Of a stretch of 5,106 nucleotides of DNA, positions 5,024-5,106 are shown in pieces. This stretch comes from Paracoccaceae bacterium (lineage in GTDB: Bacteria; Pseudomonadota; Alphaproteobacteria; Rhodobacterales; Rhodobacteraceae): the NCBI GenBank assembly GCA_025458985.1, contig JALORM010000186.1, positions 1-5,106 of the forward strand, given 5' to 3'. Numbering within the stretch: the stretch's first letter is position 1; each line of letters opens with the position of its first letter. Both the position numbers and the translations under genes were made by a program. The notes below the pieces were generated by a model. The model was not told the DNA's origin, did not search any database, and saw only the letters and a program-made list of their open reading frames with translations.

Positions 5024-5106
5024 GTGGACCACGAAGACGTTCCGTTCGACGAAAGCATGGTCGATCCGCTGCGGGCGATGGCCGACACGACCGAGGGCGA
5101 CGTGTC
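5024..5106 (+). CDS. Start of an unidentified gene (3' end outside the window)
   Basis: About 27 codons are visible, reading (V/M)DHEDVPFDESMVDPLRAM then ADTTEGDV. The segment is acidic and has no signal peptide or membrane segment; it is too short to assign. GAGGAG lies at 5012-5017. An ATG at 5018 directly abuts it and would leave no spacing, whereas the in-frame GTG at 5024 is six bases away, so GTG is the better start; the ATG alternative adds only MA. It begins 25 bases after the restored stop of the glycosyltransferase (4998), which suggests one operon and perhaps a carbohydrate-related role, by position only. Confidence 0.6.
   Translation, partial: MDHEDVPFDESMVDPLRAMADTTEGDV

Noticed and set aside
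1..5106. CRISPR array, tRNA, rRNA, insertion sequence or phage genes
   Set aside because: No spaced repeat array, cloverleaf, rRNA core, transposase motif or terminal inverted repeats were seen; the only direct repeats are the short ones listed.

Overview
The window is high-GC DNA that looks like an alphaproteobacterium, probably from the Rhodobacterales. This rests on codon bias, on the style of the proteins, and on repeated matches to the alphaproteobacterial general-stress sigma factor (EcfG) promoter, GGAAC-N16/17-(C/T)GTT. No rRNA, tRNA, CRISPR array or transposase is visible.

Layout. On the minus strand, reading leftward from about 1806, there is an EcfG-type promoter, a possible 32-residue leader ORF (1754-1656), a 124-residue protein of unknown function (1659-1285), an AI-2E family membrane transporter (1285-245), and then a CsbD-family stress protein (164 to beyond the left edge) with its own EcfG-type promoter. 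The first three reading frames are chained by ATGA and TGATG overlaps. On the plus strand, an EcfG-type promoter at 1987-2011 drives a secreted HdeA/HdeB-like protein (2044-2775) whose conserved core is split by a long acidic, disordered, repetitive insertion. Next come a GalU-type UTP-glucose-1-phosphate uridylyltransferase (2936-3805), another EcfG-type promoter, a family-4 (GT-B) glycosyltransferase (3903-4925), and the first codons of an unidentified gene (from about 5024) running off the right edge.

Reading of the region. It appears to be a general-stress island: a divergent promoter region feeds a membrane/hydrophilic stress arm on the left and an envelope/periplasm arm on the right. 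GalU could supply UDP-glucose for the neighbouring glycosyltransferase, although that link is inferred only from adjacency.

The most notable observations are: (1) four promoter matches with nearly identical geometry and similar spacing to a start codon; (2) an HdeA-like protein with about 120 residues of Thr/Gly/Ala/Asp-rich sequence inserted between its two cysteines; (3) an exact 43-bp tandem duplication that frameshifts the end of the glycosyltransferase, whose conserved tail can be read in the other frame; and (4) a short leader ORF placed exactly where the other promoters place a start codon.
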